This document shows, piece by piece, positions 1 to 7,991 of a stretch of 64,000 nt of DNA (within the stretch, counting starts at the first letter, position 1; each line of letters begins with the position of its first letter). Below the pieces are notes generated by a model that saw only the letters and a list, made by a program, of their open reading frames with translations, searched no databases and was not told the origin of the DNA. The stretch comes from Labilibacter marinus (lineage in GTDB: Bacteria > Bacteroidota > Bacteroidia > Bacteroidales > Marinilabiliaceae). The DNA lies in the NCBI RefSeq assembly GCF_001659685.2, contig NZ_LXYE02000021.1, forward strand, positions 59,659 to 123,658, written 5' to 3'. The position numbers were made by a program, and so were the translations under genes.

Positions 1-24
1 AGATATTTACGATTGTTAAAGTTT

Positions 25-57
25 CACGGATTGCGCTGCGCTATATTCGTGGGAGCT
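25..57. repeat. Short dispersed palindromic repeat, copy 1
   Basis: A 33-bp element starting CACGGATT and ending GAGCT. A second, diverged copy in the same orientation lies at 3411-3443; about 26 of 33 positions agree by eye. The ends of the core (CACGGA and TTCGTG) can pair as a short stem around a GC-rich loop. Both copies lie outside genes in the hypothetical-gene region at the left edge. I know no function. Confidence 0.5.
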
Positions 58-142
58 GGGAACCAATCCTATTAAATGTATCAATAATTACCACCACATG
101 GAAGACTGTTTAGTAAATAGGTCAGAGGCCTGATAAGAACAA

Positions 143-159
143 CGAAGCGAGACGCTTCG
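143..159. repeat. Perfect 7-bp hairpin upstream of first gene
   Basis: CGAAGCG, a 3-nt AGA loop, and CGCTTCG form a perfect hairpin about 40 bp before the first start codon. No U tract follows on either side, so it is not a simple terminator. It may belong with the palindromic repeats at 851-937 and 1120-1190. Confidence 0.4.
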
Positions 160-198
160 CTGAGCGAGGGAATATATTAAAATGTAAATAAGAAAAAT

Positions 199-846
199 AT
201 GAAGTATATAATAATTTCTTTTCTAATTAGCTTTAACTTTTTAGTTTCCGCTCAAATAAAAAAGTGTAATAAGTCGGTCGCATTTAAAAAGGAAACAAAG
301 CTGTTACCTCAAGACTTTTGTATGCCTGTTGGATTTTGGGTAGTAGATGTGCAAGATGTAGACTTAAATTGTGACGGACTGAATGATAGGGTTATTCAAT
401 ATAACAAAAAAGGATTCGTGTGCGGGGATACCGTATTTTATGATTTGTTTTTTCTAAAAGCAGATTCATCCTATAAGTATGTAAAAACCATATCAAACAT
501 TAATACGCCAAGAGTTTCAAGTTTCGATTATGATTGGCTTAAGGAAAACTGTAGTAATGCGGATGATTTATATTGGTACATTTATGTTAATGATGATTTG
601 ATCGAATTTAAAGAAGGAGTGATTGAAGTAGGGTTTGCAATAAATGAAGAAGCAGGGTATAAATTTTTCTTTACTTATTGTAAAAGTAAAAACAATTGGT
701 ATTTAAGTCAAAAGCAAAAATGGGACTTTCCAGAACCTCCAGAACCCATGCGTCCTAAATTACCTAGCCCTCATATTTTTCAAAATGTTACAAATGGTAT
801 TAGTATTGATGGGTTTAATATAAGAGATTATTTAGAACCTTTGTAA
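199..846 (+). CDS. Small secreted protein of unknown function
   Basis: I do not recognise a named family. The 215-residue product has a clear Sec signal peptide (a hydrophobic stretch of about 15 residues ending FLVSAQ), so it is exported. Around residues 53-63 it has an Asp-rich stretch (DLNCDGLNDR) resembling the calcium-binding loop of dockerin, VCBS or EF-hand-like repeats. This is followed by alternating aromatic/beta-type sequence, and the C-terminus has a proline-rich patch (PEPPEPMRPKLPSP). The start is the ATG directly before the signal peptide. It stands alone: palindromic repeats flank it on both sides and the next gene is on the opposite strand. A calcium-stabilised secreted beta protein is plausible but not shown. 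Confidence 0.7.
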   Translation: MKYIIISFLISFNFLVSAQIKKCNKSVAFKKETKLLPQDFCMPVGFWVVDVQDVDLNCDGLNDRVIQYNKKGFVCGDTVFYDLFFLKADSSYKYVKTISNINTPRVSSFDYDWLKENCSNADDLYWYIYVNDDLIEFKEGVIEVGFAINEEAGYKFFFTYCKSKNNWYLSQKQKWDFPEPPEPMRPKLPSPHIFQNVTNGISIDGFNIRDYLEPL

Positions 847-850
847 ATAT

Positions 851-937
851 CCTCGCTCCGCTATTGCACGAGTCCTCTCGTGTGATAAATAAGAAGTTGT
901 ACATAGGTACGCGTGAGGACACGCGCACCAGCGAGAG
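851..937. repeat. Clover-type palindromic repeat, copy A
   Basis: An outer stem CTCGCT/AGCGAG (852-857 with 930-935) encloses two inner hairpins: CACGAG-TCCT-CTCGTG and CGCGTG-AGGA-CACGCG. The two 4-nt loops (TCCT and AGGA) are complementary to each other, so the element can fold either as two hairpins with kissing loops or as one long imperfect hairpin. Copy B at 1120-1190 has the same order but lacks a 12-nt insert present here between the inner hairpins. This is REP/BIME-like architecture. Confidence 0.7.
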
Positions 938-1005
938 CAATAAGCATTAAGTAATGCGTTAAGAGCTTACAGTTAAAAGCAGATTAGCTATTGAGGTAAA
1001 AGTAA

Positions 1006-1058
1006 GGGTTTGTAACCCGTTTTGATAAAGGCATTTTACATTAAACGGATTACAATCC
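1006..1058. repeat. REP-like double hairpin (GGGTTTGTAACCC ... GGATTACAATCC)
   Basis: Two short perfect hairpins lie 28 bp apart: GGGTT-TGT-AACCC (1006-1018) and GGAT-TACA-ATCC (1047-1058), each bordered by A/T-rich sequence. Paired hairpins of this kind resemble REP elements mobilised by REP-associated tyrosine transposases (RAYTs). No such transposase is in the window, so the link is inference. Confidence 0.5.
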
Positions 1059-1119
1059 TTCATCATGTTTTCAGCAGAAACTTCTTTAGTAACAGATAGG
1101 CTTTTAATATAAAAGTTTC

Positions 1120-1190
1120 CCCTCCGCTATCGCACGAGTCCTCTCGTGTGATAAATAAGGTACGCGTGAGGACACGCGCACCAGCGAGAG
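1120..1190. repeat. Clover-type palindromic repeat, copy B
   Basis: Second copy of the element at 851-937, in the same orientation and nearly identical from TCCGCTAT to AGCGAGAG. The 12-nt insert between the two inner hairpins is missing. Both inner hairpins with TCCT and AGGA loops are kept. Together with copy A and the hairpin pair at 1006-1058 it fills most of the 480-bp gap between genes, in which I see no coding sequence. Confidence 0.7.
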
Positions 1191-1264
1191 TTTGCTGGTA
1201 TCTCTTAATCTAATAACCCTTCACCATTTCCCCTTTCCCCCTCTCTTTCCCCATTTTTTAAACC

Positions 1265-1306
1265 AAAAAAGAGCGCAGCAAGGATATCACCTTACTACGC
1301 TCTTTT
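1265..1306 (-). terminator. Intrinsic terminator of the DUF6261-like gene
   Basis: A 15-bp stem (1269-1283 with 1290-1304) closes a 6-nt loop. The two mismatched columns become G-U wobbles only in the minus-strand RNA, and a U run follows on that strand. This fixes the direction as minus, ending the gene that stops at 1327. Confidence 0.85.
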
Positions 1307-1326
1307 ATATTCAGCCCAACAATCAA

Positions 1327-2067
1327 TTATTCTACTTCTTGTTTTTTATGGGTATTACGGGCACGGGCTTTAGTATTTATGCCCTGTACCACAGAATCCA
1401 ATACCTCCACAATACTTGTATAGGTATCGGGCGCAATGCGCACCATAAGGTTTAAAAAGTCCTCTACATCGGCGTAAGCCATTAGTACTCTTTTGAGCAC
1501 TTCGCTTGCCGACTCTGTATTTTGCTTAAGGGCCTTATCGGCATTGCGTGCCTGCTCCGATTCTTTAAACTGCTTTTGCGCCTGTACCATACCTTCGTAA
1601 AGCGGCATTTGCTTTAAGGTTTTAATGGCTGCTAAACCTGTAGCATCAATGTTAGCAAAAATAGACTCCATGGCAGAACTTTGTTTTTCGTAGGAAAAAC
1701 GCGATGGATTACCACCATGATTTTTAAAAATACGATAAATCAACTCACCCGCTTCGGCCTGTTCGGCTATGGGCGAACCTGCGCAAGCACTGGCTATGCC
1801 AAACAAAGTTGTGCTATAGGCATCGCGATTGGAATCGCCCTTTTTTACCTTAACCGTATCGTTTAATCTACGTTCCAGATTTAAGGATTTTGTTAATAAA
1901 GCATTCTGGGTATTTAAAACATCTATAAATGCCACAAAATGAGCATCGGCATTTGCATTGTCTGCTATAAACTGCTCTGTTTGACTCTGCACCGTAGCGC
2001 ATAAGTCGTTTACTTCGTCCATCTCTACATAACTGACTAGTAGAGGTGTAATTTGTTTTCGTTCCAT
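1327..2067 (-). CDS. DUF6261-like protein
   Basis: This 246-residue protein has no signal peptide or membrane helix and is predicted cytoplasmic and mostly alpha-helical. It resembles the uncharacterised Bacteroidota family DUF6261 in length, in its opening segment about binding pairs of residues after MERKQITPLLVSYVEMDEV, and in the central aromatic region. I assign this from memory with moderate certainty. Function is unknown. The start ATG is clear and a strong terminator follows at 1265-1306. Upstream lies a 42-bp-period degenerate tandem array. I have the impression that genes of this kind often sit beside such arrays, but I cannot test that here. Confidence 0.65.
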   Translation of the reverse strand: MERKQITPLLVSYVEMDEVNDLCATVQSQTEQFIADNANADAHFVAFIDVLNTQNALLTKSLNLERRLNDTVKVKKGDSNRDAYSTTLFGIASACAGSPIAEQAEAGELIYRIFKNHGGNPSRFSYEKQSSAMESIFANIDATGLAAIKTLKQMPLYEGMVQAQKQFKESEQARNADKALKQNTESASEVLKRVLMAYADVEDFLNLMVRIAPDTYTSIVEVLDSVVQGINTKARARNTHKKQEVE

Positions 2068-2298
2068 GGTTTTTAAAATTTAGTTAAAACTGATATGATG
2101 GATTGTTTATAGGGCTTTTATATGAAGGGTAATAATGCTTGTATGCATCCTTATCGTTATGTTTCAGCATGCATATATGTTGGTGTAAATAGTTGAAGTG
2201 CCTGAGAGGTATCGTTATAGTTGCAGGTGTTTTGGTATGGTAAACCAAAGGCTTAACAGAGCTGCGCGATGCTTGGTCAACGTAGCTTTTGCAGTAAA

Positions 2299-2520
2299 CA
2301 GATGCTGCAGCCTCAAAACTCATGTTCATTTTGCATGCCGCAGTGTTGTAAAGTGCAAAAGCTAGGTGCCTTTTACTTCTCGCAATGCTGTTTGGTTTAA
2401 ACCATACGTTCGTTTTGCATGTCGCAGTATTGTTTGGTGCAAAAGCAAAGCAATTTTTGAACCACGTAGTGTTGCGAGCTGCCTCCCGATGATCAGAATG
2501 GCTGCTGCAGTGTTGTAATG
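2299..2520. repeat. Degenerate 42-bp tandem repeat array
   Basis: A box close to CAGTGTTG recurs at 2341, 2383 (CAATGCTG), 2425 (CAGTATTG), 2467 (TAGTGTTG) and 2508 (CAGTGTTG), giving a period of 42, 42, 42 and 41 bp. Units share about half their bases, with blocks such as TTTTGCAT and GTGCAAAAGC. The period is a multiple of three, so the minus strand stays open from 2629 to 2084 and reads as 14-residue repeats. That frame has no ATG near its 5' end and only a TTG start. I treat the array as probably non-coding or as a decayed repeat protein. The rest of the gap between 2068 and 2778 shows nothing else. Confidence 0.6.
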
Positions 2521-2778
2521 TATTTAAGTATGGCTCAAAACGTTTAACAAGGCTTGTAATTGTGCTTGTATGCCTACAGAAATAAGGCGTTTTGCTATGG
2601 CGAGGGGGATATGTATTAGTAGATCTCAAAGTTGGTATAGTCTGGTGGTTAAATGATTATACCTACTAATTTAATTTATATTGATTAAAAAAACTAATTT
2701 ATTATACAGGTTTATTGTTGGAATATGCTTGTATTAATATTTGGGCTACATTTCCCTTTTTCTACTCGACTAGTGGAG

Positions 2779-3294
2779 TTATTTTTTTATTTCATTTTTA
2801 AAGTCCAACAATTTCAATTCTTTGTGGTAGTTCTCAATTCTTGATTGTGCATTTCCGTCAATTAATAAAATGACAATTAAAATTGAAATGCTTGTAACAC
2901 TAATTGCTCTCCAGGTGGGTGTATTGATAAATAGAATTAATAATGCTGCTACGATAATTAATATTGGAACCAATTTAAATACAAATGTAAATTGCTTTAT
3001 AGTGCTTTCAGAACGTTCAATTTCGGACTGATAAAAGGCTGTTTTATCGGTGTTAAAATCCTTTTCAAATTGTTTAACTCTTTGCATATTGGCGTAGTTA
3101 GTACCGCTGCCAATTATTAATAGTAATATACCTGCTACTAAGGTTGGAATGATATAAGCCTTTGCTAAATCTGTTTTTCCTAATTGCCAAAATCCAACAC
3201 TTGCAATTAAAAATCCAATTGCGAAGAAAATAAAGAAACGTGTTGAGAATACTTCGGCTTTTGCCCATTCTATTGCTAGTTTTAAAACTTCCAT
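2779..3294 (-). CDS. Conserved four-helix membrane protein, unknown function
   Basis: The protein is 171 residues when started at the only ATG (3294); a longer frame would need a TTG start at 3321. There are two membrane helices near the N-terminus (roughly residues 18-36 and 46-66), a charged alpha-helical cytoplasmic-looking segment (about 70-105, rich in K/E/D), two more helices (about 107-127 and 131-148), and a basic tail ending EIKK. The opening (MEVLKLAIEWAKAEVFSTRF) and the GFWQLGKT motif after helix 1 recall a small membrane family common in Bacteroidota. I cannot give it a function. It stands alone between non-coding stretches. Confidence 0.65.
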   Translation of the reverse strand: MEVLKLAIEWAKAEVFSTRFFIFFAIGFLIASVGFWQLGKTDLAKAYIIPTLVAGILLLIIGSGTNYANMQRVKQFEKDFNTDKTAFYQSEIERSESTIKQFTFVFKLVPILIIVAALLILFINTPTWRAISVTSISILIVILLIDGNAQSRIENYHKELKLLDFKNEIKK

Positions 3295-3410
3295 AGTTTC
3301 ATTTTTAATTACATACAACAACCGTAAAAAACACCAGTAATATTTATTCGCATTGCATCATAATCCCAAAGATGCGCAATACATCGCATACGGCCAAGAA
3401 CAACAGTTTT

Positions 3411-3443
3411 CACGGATTTCGCTTTGCTAAATCCGCGCGAGCT
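3411..3443. repeat. Short dispersed palindromic repeat, copy 2
   Basis: Second copy of the element at 25-57. Here the stem is better: GGATTT (3414-3419) can pair with AAATCC across a CGCTTTGCT loop. It ends in the same GAGCT. It lies just after the stop codon of the minus-strand gene ending at 3453, so it could also be transcribed as a 3' hairpin, but no U tract follows. Confidence 0.5.
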
Positions 3444-3452
3444 GATTAGAGT

Positions 3453-4007
3453 TTAAATCTCATAGGATCCATTTTGGCTTGCTTCCAAATGGTTAAGGTT
3501 ATTATCATGAATGCTGCTCTTCTTTTTACCATACATTTCATCATAAATATCAAGTAATACATATATTAAAAAGATGGCAACAAAATTGATGTACATGTAA
3601 TATTCAGTACCAGAGTTGTACGACATATTAAAGGAAGACATTAAAGCAAAGTCGAACTTAAGCGTAAAGCCATCGGTGAAGTTAAAACCTGCTGAAAACC
3701 TGCCCCCAGAAAAGAAATCGTATTTATATCCACCAACAGCAAAGGCAACCACCTGAAATATTTGACATATAATAGAATAAATTAATCCTTTTTTGTATTG
3801 CTTGTTTATTAAAGCTGAGCCTGCTTTTATGGATAAGCAAAAGAGCCCTATAGAAATTAGAAATATGAATAACAATACTCCATTTAACTCTTGGGTTCTG
3901 ACAAGGAGCCAAGAAACTAAACCCAAGCCAACGAGTCCTCCAAGTATTTGATATATGGCAATGGATATTATGGTAGTTGGTGTTGATTTAATTCTCAATT
4001 TCATCAT
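3453..4007 (-). CDS. Integral membrane protein of unknown function
   Basis: The 184-residue protein has about four hydrophobic helices (roughly residues 12-36, 44-63, 75-93 and 138-157). Between helices 3 and 4 is an aromatic, Gly/Phe/Ser-rich exposed loop of about 40 residues (YDFFSGGRFSAGFNF and following), which is unusual for so small a membrane protein. The C-terminus is hydrophilic, with DNNLNHLE. Two adjacent ATG codons (4007 and 4004) could start it. I recognise no family. The gene stands alone, facing away from the SusC operon, with about 650 bp between the two starts. Confidence 0.6.
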   Translation of the reverse strand: MMKLRIKSTPTTIISIAIYQILGGLVGLGLVSWLLVRTQELNGVLLFIFLISIGLFCLSIKAGSALINKQYKKGLIYSIICQIFQVVAFAVGGYKYDFFSGGRFSAGFNFTDGFTLKFDFALMSSFNMSYNSGTEYYMYINFVAIFLIYVLLDIYDEMYGKKKSSIHDNNLNHLEASQNGSYEI

Positions 4008-4656
4008 GTTAGATTTCTAATGGTTAATTATTTGCTGATTCTACAATCATATTTTCGAGCTTAAATATAACAAACAAATAAAATTATAGGAGTTTAATAA
4101 GTAAAACGTGGCTAGCCATCATAGTAAATTCATTTATGTGCGATGTTAAAATAATTTCACATTTCTACCTGAGTATAGGTCGTATATTATCCCTGTTAAC
4201 ACGATGTTAATATAGTGCAATGCTCAGTAGTTGAGGTTTTATGAGTAATTCGCAAGATCTTTGTCTATTTGTTTTTAGGGTAAAATAGTGTAATCAATGG
4301 TTAAAAAATGTTATTTGAGTGAGTGGTGAATATCTAACTTTGTAAAGTGAAATTATTACTTCAAAAAGAAGACTAAAAAAGAAAAAGGAGGATGATAGAG
4401 GAAACTAATTTAAACGAAACTTAATCCCAGAAAAACAAAACAACAGATATGTAATAAATGTGCCCGAGCTTAAAATAGCTTAATTCTCAACTCAGTTCTT
4501 GTTTTTAATGTATGAAAAGTTCAAAGGAATTTATCAGATATTAAAACAGATAAATAGGATATGAAAAAAAACAGGAAAGTGTGCGACCACTTCCCTGTAT
4601 TAAATTTAAAAGAGCGATAACCTAAGATTATTATTTCACTCTAATTACACAAACTT
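4008..4656. other. Divergent intergenic region with long SusC leader
   Basis: 649 bp without a gene. It holds the predicted promoter at 4314-4342, and after it a leader of about 310 nt before the SusC start. In the leader I see a purine-rich stretch around 4374-4400 and a hairpin at about 4572-4596 (GGAA-A-GTG pairing with CACTTCC). I recognise no riboswitch. The long leader suggests room for post-transcriptional control but this is inference. Confidence 0.45.
4314..4342 (+). promoter_or_regulatory. Predicted Bacteroidota-type promoter of the first SusCD operon
   Basis: TTTG at 4314-4317 and TAACTTTG (a TAnnTTTG match) at 4335-4342, with 17 bp between them. The consensus spacing is about 19 bp, so the -33 box is slightly close. 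The -7 box match is exact. Confidence 0.6.
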
Positions 4657-7600
4657 ATGAAAAAAAAGCAAGATTTGCATGTGTTACGTGCATTTCCTTT
4701 ACTGGAAAAAATGGTGCAAAATCGGATCTCCCGAATGGCTCAATTAACCATGTTTTGTTTATGCGCATTGATTATTGAAACCACAGCAGCAGAACCTAAT
4801 GCGGCAGAATTAATTTCATCAGAAGTAACTAATCAAGAAAAAACAATTACAGGAGTAGTTAAAGATAAAACAGGCGAAGCGTTGCCTGGTGTAGCTGTTG
4901 TTATTAAAGGAACTACCCAAGGAACCATCACAGATATTGATGGTAACTTTACTTTACCAGGAGTAGCAGTAGGTGCTATTATAGAGGTTTCGTTTGTAGG
5001 AATGAAAACCCAAGAATTTGTTGTATCGGAACAAAGCAATATTAACGTAGTATTAGAGGATGATGCCATTGGACTGGAAGAGGTTGTGGCTATCGGTTAT
5101 ACCACACGTAAAAAAGGTGAGGTAACAGGTTCAATCAGTACTATTAAGTCCGAAGAAATTGCCAATACATCTAGTAATGATATAGCCAAATCATTAACGG
5201 GTAAAGTGCCTGGTTTAATTGTGTCGGACCGTGGAGGATATCCTGGAGAATCTGGAAATACCAGTATTTTAATTCGTGGTAAATCTACCTTGGGTAACAA
5301 TAGTCCATTAATATTAATTGATGGAATTACAGCTGCTTCGTTTTCGCATTTAGCTCCTCAAGATATTGAGTCGTTAACCGTACTTAAAGATGGTGCAGCA
5401 GCTATTTACGGAGCACGTGCGGCCAATGGTGTAATATTAATTACTACTAAACGCGGTAAGCAAGGAAAGCCAACCATCAATTTCTCTTCTACGTATAATA
5501 TGTCGTCGTTTTCGGCTATGCCCGATCAAATGACTTCGGAGCAATATGCTATTTACGAAAACGAAATTGCAGAAAGAAATGGCACCTCAATGCCTTACAG
5601 TCAAGAGGATATTGCCAAGTATGCTTCGGGCGAAGATCCTATTAACTATCCCAATACCAATTGGTCTGATTTAACTTTTGCTGATTATTCACCAGAATTA
5701 AGATCGTCGTTATCTATTTCTGGAGGTTCAGAAAAAGTAAACTACTTTGTAAGTGGTGACTACATTGACCAAACAGGTATGTATGAGTCGGGCGATTTAA
5801 ATTTTAAGCAATACCAAGTACGTTCTAACTTAGATATTAAGGTTTGGGAAAACTTTAAGATAGGTGTTGATTTAACAGGGCGTTTTGGCGAAAGAAACCA
5901 ACCCGGTGTTAATGCGTCATATATTTATAAACACATCTATACTAACTCGCCAACAGACGTAGGAGTTTATCCAAACGGATTACCAGGATGGGGTGGAGAA
6001 AATGGTGCCAACCCTGCTGTAATGTCAAGTGCTGCATCGGGTAATGTAAATCAGCATGATAACGACCTACGTAGTAAATTCTCGTTTAATTGGGATATGA
6101 ATAAATGGGTAAAAGGATTAAGTGCCAAAGGTTTTGTGGGTATCAGAAAGCAGAGTAATGATATTAAATCGTGGTATACGCCATGGACGGTTTATCAGTA
6201 TCAGCAAGGGTCAGAAGAGTATGTTCCAGTAAATGGTTTTTCGCAAAGAGGTAACGAAAGAATTCTTCGCGAAAGCTTTTGGAAATATGATGAAACGATG
6301 TTAAATGCAACGGTTCATTATAACAATACATTTAACGATACACATACCGTTAGAGCTTTTGGAGGTTTTGAGCAAATGACTTCAACAAGCCGTACATTTT
6401 GGGCCGAAAGAAGAGGCTTTCCAAGTCCTGACCATTCCGATTTATTTGCAGGTAGCGATGAAGGACAACAATCATCCGGTGTTTCTAATGAGTGGGCACG
6501 TTTAAATTTCTTTGGATCTGTAGCTTACGATTATAAAAAGAAGTACTTCATCGATCTTACTCTACGCCATGATGGTTCAAGTAACTTTGCCGATGGAAAA
6601 CGATTTGGTACATTCCCCGGAGTAGCCGTTTCTTGGTCTTTAGCGGATGAAGGATTTATGGACTTTACGGATAGCTGGTTAAATACCTTTAAAATCAGAT
6701 CTTCTTGGGCTGTTATGGGTAATGACCGTATTGCTGCTTTTCAGCACTTAACACGTTACGATTACGGTGGGCCTTACAATAACCAAGGTGTGAAGCAGTG
6801 GACTCAACCCAATTCTTACATTTTTGGAACTACAGGAACCATGTTAAATGGTTATAGAAGTAACAATGTTCCAAACCCAGATGTAACGTGGGAAACAGCA
6901 GACACTAAAAATATTGGAATCAATTTTACTGTACTGGACAGAAGATTAACGGCAGATGCGAACTACTTCTATCAAAAACGTAAGGATATTTTAATTCAAC
7001 GTTCAGCGTCTATTCCTGATGCAGCGGGTTTACAACTACCAGATGAAAACCTGGGAGAAGTGGATAACTTTGGATGGGAATTTCAATTAGACTGGAGCGA
7101 TAAAGTAGGAGAAGTGGGCTATAATTTAGGCGCTACTTTTACCAATGCTAAAAACAAAGTAGTTTATATGGATGAAGCTGCTGACGTGCCAGAAGCCATG
7201 AAACGCGAAGGACATCCATTAGATTCATATGTGGTATATCCAACGTTCGGCATCTTCCGCGATCAAGAGCAAGTTGAAAATACAACAGCAAAGTTAGAAG
7301 GTACAGTTGAAGGGGAGCCACATTATATGGATGTAAACGGAGATGGTATGATTGATGCCAATGATAGAATCCGTAAGTATACATCTAACGTTCCTGAAAT
7401 TCAGTATGGTTTTTATGGAGGTGTTCAGTACAAAGGATGGGATTTAAATTTCTTATTTCAGGGACAAGCAAAAGCCGAAATGTTAGTATTTTTTGATCAG
7501 GCTGGAGCTAAACCAGAGCATGTATTTACAGAGCGTTGGACAACAGAAAACCGAGGAGCCAGATATCCACGAGCTTTTGCTCAGGGTGATAAATATAGCA

Positions 7601-7884
7601 GTAACCAAAGTGGAAACTCAGACAACTTTCAAGGAGCAGATTTTTGGTTACATGATGCATCTTATTTACGACTTAAGCAATTAGACCTAGGTTATACCTT
7701 TAATAAAGAGCAAATTAAAATTGGAGATCTTAAAGTATTTGTAAGAGGGTTCAACTTATTAACCTTATTCTCTGATGTTCATAAATTAGGTTTAGATCCT
7801 GAAGCTGCAGGTTATGATAACTTCCGTGGTAGTACTTACCCATCTTTAAAAACTTATACGCTAGGTGTAAACTTTACATTCTAA
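4657..7884 (+). CDS. SusC-family TonB-dependent outer-membrane transporter
   Basis: This protein imports glycan fragments across the outer membrane using TonB energy, together with the SusD lipoprotein that caps it. The 1075-residue product has the usual family length. It begins with a long basic N-terminus and a signal segment (about residues 28-46), followed by a carboxypeptidase-regulatory-like domain (about 62-135, with PGVAVVIKGTTQGTITDIDG). Next come the SusC linker (LEEVVAIGY), the plug (about 150-265, ending ANGVILITTKRGK), and a beta-barrel finishing in aromatic TLGVNFTF. The downstream SusD gene starts 107 bp later and a surface lipoprotein follows, so the three form an operon behind the promoter at 4314-4342. 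Substrate cannot be read from sequence; neighbouring sulfatases suggest a sulfated glycan. SusC identity is near certain. Confidence 0.96.
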   Translation: MKKKQDLHVLRAFPLLEKMVQNRISRMAQLTMFCLCALIIETTAAEPNAAELISSEVTNQEKTITGVVKDKTGEALPGVAVVIKGTTQGTITDIDGNFTLPGVAVGAIIEVSFVGMKTQEFVVSEQSNINVVLEDDAIGLEEVVAIGYTTRKKGEVTGSISTIKSEEIANTSSNDIAKSLTGKVPGLIVSDRGGYPGESGNTSILIRGKSTLGNNSPLILIDGITAASFSHLAPQDIESLTVLKDGAAAIYGARAANGVILITTKRGKQGKPTINFSSTYNMSSFSAMPDQMTSEQYAIYENEIAERNGTSMPYSQEDIAKYASGEDPINYPNTNWSDLTFADYSPELRSSLSISGGSEKVNYFVSGDYIDQTGMYESGDLNFKQYQVRSNLDIKVWENFKIGVDLTGRFGERNQPGVNASYIYKHIYTNSPTDVGVYPNGLPGWGGENGANPAVMSSAASGNVNQHDNDLRSKFSFNWDMNKWVKGLSAKGFVGIRKQSNDIKSWYTPWTVYQYQQGSEEYVPVNGFSQRGNERILRESFWKYDETMLNATVHYNNTFNDTHTVRAFGGFEQMTSTSRTFWAERRGFPSPDHSDLFAGSDEGQQSSGVSNEWARLNFFGSVAYDYKKKYFIDLTLRHDGSSNFADGKRFGTFPGVAVSWSLADEGFMDFTDSWLNTFKIRSSWAVMGNDRIAAFQHLTRYDYGGPYNNQGVKQWTQPNSYIFGTTGTMLNGYRSNNVPNPDVTWETADTKNIGINFTVLDRRLTADANYFYQKRKDILIQRSASIPDAAGLQLPDENLGEVDNFGWEFQLDWSDKVGEVGYNLGATFTNAKNKVVYMDEAADVPEAMKREGHPLDSYVVYPTFGIFRDQEQVENTTAKLEGTVEGEPHYMDVNGDGMIDANDRIRKYTSNVPEIQYGFYGGVQYKGWDLNFLFQGQAKAEMLVFFDQAGAKPEHVFTERWTTENRGARYPRAFAQGDKYSSNQSGNSDNFQGADFWLHDASYLRLKQLDLGYTFNKEQIKIGDLKVFVRGFNLLTLFSDVHKLGLDPEAAGYDNFRGSTYPSLKTYTLGVNFTF

Positions 7885-7991
7885 AGTAGATAGATAACAG
7901 AATTAGAATATTTAAAATTAAAATAAATGAAACGCGCATGAAAAATATAATTTTCATGGGGGTATCATGGAACAATTAAAATTTTAAACGC

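Noticed and set aside
1192..1455. Plus-strand open frame
   Set aside because: It crosses the terminator at 1265-1306 and overlaps the clear DUF6261-like gene; a shadow.
2084..2629. Open reading frame of 181 codons on the minus strand
   Set aside because: It has only a TTG start, no ATG near its 5' end, and its openness follows from a 42-bp tandem array. I list the array instead.
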